The translations under genes were made by a program, and so were the position numbers. From contig JACATO010001092.1 in assembly GCA_018389105.1 (NCBI GenBank), forward strand, positions 124,001 through 188,000: a DNA stretch of 64,000 nucleotides, written 5' to 3'. Shown here one piece after another: positions 58,228 to 64,000 of the stretch; position 1 is the stretch's first letter; each line of letters begins with the position of its first letter. The notes under the pieces were generated by a model. It was not told the DNA's origin and did not search any database. It worked only from the letters and a program-made list of their open reading frames with translations. This stretch comes from Nautilus pompilius. Lineage: Eukaryota > Mollusca > Cephalopoda > Nautilida > Nautilidae.

Positions 58228-61200
58228 TTATCGAAAATTTGCATAATTTGGCCAGGTGCGTGGGATGGTGAATGTGGTATGCCCTGTTGCTAGAGAGACT
58301 GGAACAGGTTGCGTTAGGGTAGTTGCAATTGAGACTGGCTGTGGACTTAGTGCTGGCTGAGGTACTTGTGCTGGCTGGGGCTGGGTAACAGTAAGAGTCT
58401 GTTGTGTTGTGAACTGCGTGTGGGCAAGAGTCTGCCCCAGGTGGCTCAGCTCTATGGTCGTGCACCCATGTGGTGCAGTTTCTGCTGGTGCCTGGATTTG
58501 AACCATGGTTTGTCCTGCATGTGCAACACGAGCAGAAAAATCATTCACAGTCTGCCGGTAATCAGGGCATGTTAGCTCGCTCATGGCCTGTGTGAGCAGG
58601 TCTGCAGCTTGGTACGAATCCGCATGTGACTGTTGCTGAGCCTCCTGGACAAACTGCTCATCCACTGACTGACCAGCAGTCGAGTCTTCCGACAAAACCT
58701 GGCTGTGAATCGACTTCTCATATTTCAGCCGCCTACATGGAGCAGGTGGCACCATTTCAGGATGCTTCTTCCGCTGGTGCTGCATCAGTTTGGCCTTGCT
58801 AGCATACTGCTTGTGGCAGAAGCTACACGAATGGGGCATAGTCGTTATACTTCCAACAGTCTGGGAGTAGGTTGGGTTCGGAAGGCCAGGGATATCAGGG
58901 ATTAGGGATTTTTTCCGACTGCTCATAGGCAGTTCTGATCCTGGATGGTTCTTCAAAATGTGTGCCTTGCGTTTTGAACTAGATTTATAAACCTTCTCAC
59001 AATACTGGCAATAGTAGTCTCGCTGGGTTTTCAGAATCGGCAAGTTGAGTTCTGGAACAGAGTCTGGCTTTATGTCTGGATGGCGCTTTGCTAGATGGTT
59101 GACCAGCATTCCCCGGCGTTTAAACCCAAGTAGGCAGGTATGACACTTGTAAATAAATCTGTGATAGTCTGTTGGTGAGACTTTTGGAACAAACTTTTTA
59201 TGACCAGGTGGTTTCTCTTCTCGATTGGCCAGTTTTGCTTCTCTCTCAGCAGAATGCATCCGTTTGATGTGCTCTTTCAGTTTATCTTTTCGCTTAAACT
59301 GTCGGCCACAGTTTTCACACATGAACTCCCTATGTGTTGAATGTCTGAGCATGTGTAGTTTTAGCTTATCAGGACGGGGAAATATTTTATCGCATTCTGA
59401 ACATGGATACTTCTTTTCAGAGTGAAATGCTCTCATATGCTTGCGAATCATGATGAAATCTTCAAATTCCTTCCGACATTCACGACAGGTGTACTTCCCA
59501 TTTTCTGCATGCAGCACAACATGCGCCTTCAGTGCAGAGACTTGATCAAACCCCAGGTGACAGATTGGGCACTCGTAATACTTTTTGTCACTGTGTGTCT
59601 TCATGTGGCACGACAATGCCGAGTTGTTCATGAACCGCTTGAAACAAACCTGACATTGCAGTGGCTTAGAGTTCTCATCCCCATGACACAGTAAATGTTT
59701 CTGCAGTCGTTCTTGGCTGCCAAAAGCCTTCCAGCATTTGTCACATTTATACGGGCGATCAGGATTGATCATCAGTTTCCTCTTAGTCTTTCCATGTTCA
59801 CTAGCATGTTGAATGAGGTCTCGTTGGTTGCTGAAAGGCATGCGACACACAGGGCAAGCCAACATACAGGTCTGCAAGGTGATGATGCTATCACCTTCTT
59901 CTATACTCGCTTCACTTTCTGTCAGCTTATTGATTGGCTTTTCAGCCGGGTCGCACACCAACTTCTTCACCTCGTCCAGACCCACATCCTCAGCAGCATG
60001 GGTCAGCGTGTGAAGGTTGAGCAGATTGGAGTTATCAAAGGTCAGATCGCAGTGTGTACACACCCATTCATTGCCACCAGTTTCTTTTCCCTTCTTACGA
60101 TAGAGCGATTTTATTGTTCGACGAATGGCTTCCGGGTCATGACGTCTTTGATACTTTTTTAGTGTTCTGCAAGATAAAGTGAATGAGCAAAATGTAATCT
60201 CTTCACGTAAATTTTCTGAAAAATAATTCAACATATCTAGAATGATATTAGATAGTTAAGCTAAAGGGGCAGACATTTAAAAAAAAATGTACCTAAGGGT
60301 AATTACCTAGCATGCTAAAAACGAAAAATTCCCTGATGTCCAATCAAAAATACGCTTTGTGTTCTGTATAGTTAGCCACATGTGAGAGAAATGGATATTC
60401 TCATGCTGGCTATTGCTGCTTATGCTCCATACAGTCCTTTTTACCTGGCCAGCTACTGTTTTAGAAGTTTAAATGATATTTGAATTTTTGTTCTAAAAAG
60501 GAGTTATTTCTATCATGTACAAGTACTTATGTTAATTAGTACAAGTAAACCTGTAAAATCTAACTACAGTCGACCCCCCGCGTAATCGTGGTTCGGAATT
60601 CACGGCCCCAGTTATTCATGGAATTTTCCTCAGAACCTAACTAATAATTGTTCGTGGAAACCCACGCATATTCGCGGAATTGCAAATATCTTTTTTTCGA
60701 GGCAATATATATTTTTTCACGTTTTTTAACGCCAAATTATTAATAACAATATAATTTACTAATTTTGTAATATAAATACTAATGTAAATTCAGCAAAATT
60801 TCAATATAAAATAAACACTATTGGCTGGAGGTTTGAAAGTAGCCAATCCGAGAGCGGTATTCATTTCTCCTCGCTGCTGATTGGCTGCTGCCCACGAGGT
60901 GCTGTTCAGGCAGATGCAGCCCAGCAGCCCAGCATCATCCCAGTTTAGCACATGTAGCTATCTCGAGTGTTTCGCTGAGTGTTGTGTTTTTTATTAAATT
61001 ATTATTATATATCTACTTATATTTTACGTTATATTCTGATGTTTATAGGCATTTTTATGGACCACGTCCAATATTCGCGGTTTTTCACTCTTCGTGGGTG
61101 CTCTATGAACGTAACCCCTACGAATAGCGGGGGACAACTGTATATACCATTGATACAATTTTTTCCATATAGCATCTAATTTCAGTGATGAGCTGCTGCT

Positions 61201-62472
61201 TTTACAATGCAAGAGTGTTTTAAAGAGTTAACCAATATCTAGAACTGAGTTTAAGAATTCTAATTGTTCTTGATTGTTATACACTGGAATTATTCCATTA
61301 ATCTAAAAAAAAAACTTCCATGACAACTTTAGATCTGAGCTATTGATAATTCTGAAAAACAATCTCTCTCTGCAGACAGTCATGGTTTTACACATGACTG
61401 GTTGAGTTGATATTTTTACTTGATTAAGTGGGTAATAGAAAATCCTCTTATTGTCGCATTTTCTTTCTTCTAAGAGTGTGCATTGCATGTGTGTTATGGC
61501 AAGGCCTGCTTTGACAGCCTCAAGAAACTGATTCCCTGAAATTAATCTTAAGTTCCTTGACAAGGATCAGTGGCCCTGTGATCCATTGTGTGGAATGTGG
61601 CAGCTTGGAACATTCTTGTGATAAGGACAGAATGCCTGAAAAGATTTTGTTTCATGAGAGACCAGTATGCACCCAGGAATTGATTCAAATGCTGAGGACC
61701 AAGAACTGTCTAGCATCACCAAAATTAAAGTTGAAGATGAACATTTCTGCATCCAACTCTTTTCCCGTCACCAGCCTCTCCCAAAATAAATTGTTGTCAT
61801 GATTCTCCATTGTCTGCATGCATCATTCACCAGTGCTTGGCTAGATGTCAGTATCCACTGTAAGCTAACGTAAGTGTGTTTGTTTTGGTCCCTAGTGAGT
61901 TTGCATATAAATTAGAAACTTCATCAGGACAGCTCACTGGTGAAAGCAAAACCAACTTGAGACAAAAAGCATAAAAATTATTTGATTCCAACTCACTTGT
62001 TGATGTAGAAAGTTGAGGATTTCTTCTTCCACTGATATGGCATGCCATCTACTCCAGTCTGAACAAAAATACAAACATGTCTTTACATATACTGTCAATT
62101 GCACATATAGCCCTCGTAAAAGAAAATTACAATTCTCTTTCTAATAGAACATTAAAGGAAAAGTTTCTCTGAAAATCTAATATTTTCTCTCAAATAGAAT
62201 AGTGGTATTTTTTTACATGCATAACATTTAACTTACAGCGGTGTATTTTGGTTGTCTACCCCTTCGCTTATACAGTCCTTTTGCCCGTAAAGGGATTCCT
62301 TTTCTCTTGTGTTTCCTGAGAGCGTTTTCCTTTCTTGCATCGAAATCATCATCCTCAGCACGAGATGAAATGTTCTCTTCATGGATGATCAGATGTTTCT
62401 GAAGTGCAGAAGACGTCTTGAAGCGCTTGTTGCATTCATAGCAGGACCACTTGCATTCTTGCTCATCCATAG
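58228..62472 (-). CDS. PRDM10: PR domain zinc finger protein 10, 3' three coding exons (partial)
   Basis: Minus-strand exons are 62472-62237, 62058-61997 and 60166-58228. From the ATG at 62470 they read 744 residues in continuous phase (0, then 2). Exon one carries a C2H2 finger (CYECNKRF...H...H) and a basic stretch. The large exon holds 11 more C2H2 fingers, from WVCTHCDLTF to HSCSFCHKQY. The blocks FIYKCHTCLLGFKRRGMLVN, RDYYCQYCEKVYKS and LLTQAMSEL are diagnostic of PRDM10. The C-terminal tail is Gln/Pro/Thr-rich. Known role: a nuclear DNA-binding transcription factor. The visible ATG is probably internal, because an acceptor (TTCTCTTCAG) ends two bases before it; the PR/SET exons should lie right of 64000. 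Introns contain a Tigger-like MITE. A 25-base plus-strand A run lies right after the stop codon. Confidence 0.92.
60567..61140. mobile_element. Pogo/Tigger-type nonautonomous element (MITE), 574 bp, with TA target duplication
   Basis: The left terminus is CAGTCGACCCCCCGCGTAAT and the right terminus in reverse complement is CAGTTGTCCCCCGCTATTCG. The ends are flanked by TA on both sides (60565-60566, 61141-61142). The termini resemble the CAGTCGGCCCTCCGTATCC-type ends of Tigger elements. No transposase is encoded. It lies in the PRDM10 intron before the last exon. Confidence 0.75.
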
Positions 62473-62659
62473 CTGAAGAGAACAAGAGCAGGCTGTGTTT
62501 AAAGATAATGGATGATAAGAGGCAGCTAAATGGTAATCACTTTGGTGTGACATCAACTGAACTGGTTTAAGATGATGTAGAGACTATAGTTTGGTTTACT
62601 CAGTACGTGCAATATTGGAAATAAGTATAGAAACCGAGAAAAAACTGGGTATAAAATAC

Positions 62660-63480
62660 AAATAACATGTGATAAAATCACAGCTTGGGCACAGAAAATA
62701 ATTGCTCCATGGTATATTCATGTAAGCAATCAAAAGGTGCCACACCTGCAGAGTGCTGAATACTATGGCTCCTAGGAAGGGTATAGAAATGTCTTCTCCA
62801 GCCAACAGATTGCAGCCCAACTTCATGTTGGATATAGGTACAAGAAACTGGCACTGCTGACAAAAGTAATGTTGAGTATCTCAGGGTACGCCCTCTATGG
62901 GACTGATGACAAACTAGTAGAAATCTTGCAAATAATAGCAACCTTTACTGAGAAGAGGCAAACGAATGGCTGGGCTAAAATGGGCAGCAGAAATAAAACG
63001 GATGACCAAGCCTGGAAAGTGCTTTTTACAAAGAGTTCAAGTTTCAACTGTTTATACGATAATCAATGGCAGACTGAGGAATGGAATAACAGCAGCTACA
63101 GTGAAGCATGGGGTGGATGAATACAAGTGTGTCAAATATTTGCATGAAATTAAAGGTATACTGACTGACAGACAGGTACAGGCAGGTTTCCATCCATCAT
63201 GCCATTCCCCCAAGGAAGACATCTCATTGGCAGGTATTCATCTTCAAATATGACAATGCCAAGTATACAGTCAATATGGTGAAAGACCATCTGGAACGTA
63301 AAGAGGCTGATGGAACAGTCACAAAGATTCCTTGGCCTGCACAGAGTCCTGATATGATGGTCATTCAGGCTATATGGAGTTATATGGCCACTGTGAAACT
63401 CGAACAGCAACCAAACACCTTGGATGAACAGTGGAAAGTGCTACAGAATAGTTGGAACAACATTCCAGTCATAAATTGAT
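62660..63480 (+). mobile_element. Decayed Tc1-like transposase
   Basis: Family blocks appear in order: YDNAKYTVNMVKDHLE (about 63247-63295), IPWPAQSPDMMVIQAIWSYM (about 63328-63390) and QPNTLDEQWKVLQNSWNNIP (about 63410-63470). The last catalytic Glu of the SPDLNPIENLW block is Gln here (VIQAIW). Upstream parts are frameshifted. It lies upstream of the PRDM10 exon at 62472, probably in an intron. Confidence 0.85.
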
Positions 63481-63489
63481 AACCTGTAT

Positions 63490-64000
63490 GGGAGATGCAA
63501 ACAAAGCATCATGTCTTATATGAAGTGATGGTTCACATACCAAATACTAATGCACTGTACAACATATTCAATTTGTTTCTAATAATTCATCATGTATGTA
63601 TATTATACATATCTCAGTTGTATCCTGTGTGTGTTTCTATAATCATCTCCAATAGTGTATATGTACACGCTGCTGTGTGTATGCAGCATATATAATAAAA
63701 ACCAAGTTTTTAATGGATATTAATGAAATTAGAGAATTCAACAAAGTTTCCCTAAAGAATAATTTCAAGAGTACATCATGAATGTACAATGGATAAAATG
63801 ACCACATTTTCTTGCCAAAATGTAGTAAAGACATAACAGTAATTTTTACTAATGCAGCACAATAAGAAAACAAATGCAAAAAATCAAGAGAATCCAGATC
63901 ATCAGTTTCCTCTCAGACTTGCCAAACTCCTAGAAACTTGACATGGTTGTTCCAGTCTGACAGGGTGGATTGTTAGCTGCCAGAAATAAAGCCCCAGTTC
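63490..64000. other. Right edge, no gene recognised
   Basis: The sequence is AT-rich and I find no further PRDM10 exon or other gene up to the window edge. Confidence 0.4.

Noticed and set aside
58366-60162. Several plus-strand ORFs up to 155 codons
   Set aside because: They are antisense shadows of the large PRDM10 zinc-finger exon.

Overview
The window is eukaryotic DNA from an animal, most likely a lophotrochozoan and probably a mollusc. It is AT-rich, its protein-coding genes are split by GT-AG introns, its intergenic DNA is full of decayed Tc1-like elements, and one dispersed repeat carries a GGAGGAAA...GGAGAAA core that I remember as common in mollusc genomes. The species cannot be fixed from the sequence alone.

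Four genes can be rebuilt with phase-consistent exons. TBCEL (+, 10.4-18.8 kb) encodes a 419-residue tubulin-cofactor-E-like protein with leucine-rich repeats and a ubiquitin-like domain. RBM7 (+, 22.4-25.7 kb, 262 residues) encodes the RRM subunit of the nuclear exosome targeting complex. TOMM70 (+, 41.1-55.7 kb, 12 coding exons, 567 residues) encodes the TPR import receptor of the outer mitochondrial membrane. The 3' part of PRDM10 (-, 62.5-58.2 kb, three coding exons, 744 residues visible) encodes a C2H2 zinc-finger regulator; its PR/SET exons must lie beyond the right edge. TOMM70 and PRDM10 converge. TBCEL shares a CpG-rich bidirectional promoter with a minus-strand first exon (MDVES...) whose gene I cannot identify. 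TBCEL, RBM7 and PRDM10 are all on human 11q23-q24, so the linkage may be ancestral.

The rest is repeats and relics: a broken non-LTR retrotransposon 3' end (1-1.25 kb); a decayed minus-strand virus-like element with a packaging-ATPase-like relic (1.9-4.5 kb); an 83-86 bp tandem array (8.5-8.9 kb); a 30-bp acidic-coding tandem repeat in TBCEL intron 1; five or more Tc1-like transposase relics (21, 28.9, 51.8, 63 kb and a possible end at 15.3 kb); pogo/Tigger-like MITEs (52.1, 55.0, 60.6-61.1 kb); tRNA-derived SINE-like copies; and a 6-kb minisatellite of about 90 units with higher-order structure, ending about 290 bp upstream of the TOMM70 start codon. A second minisatellite fills TOMM70 intron 1 and leaves the intron open in frame with exon 1.
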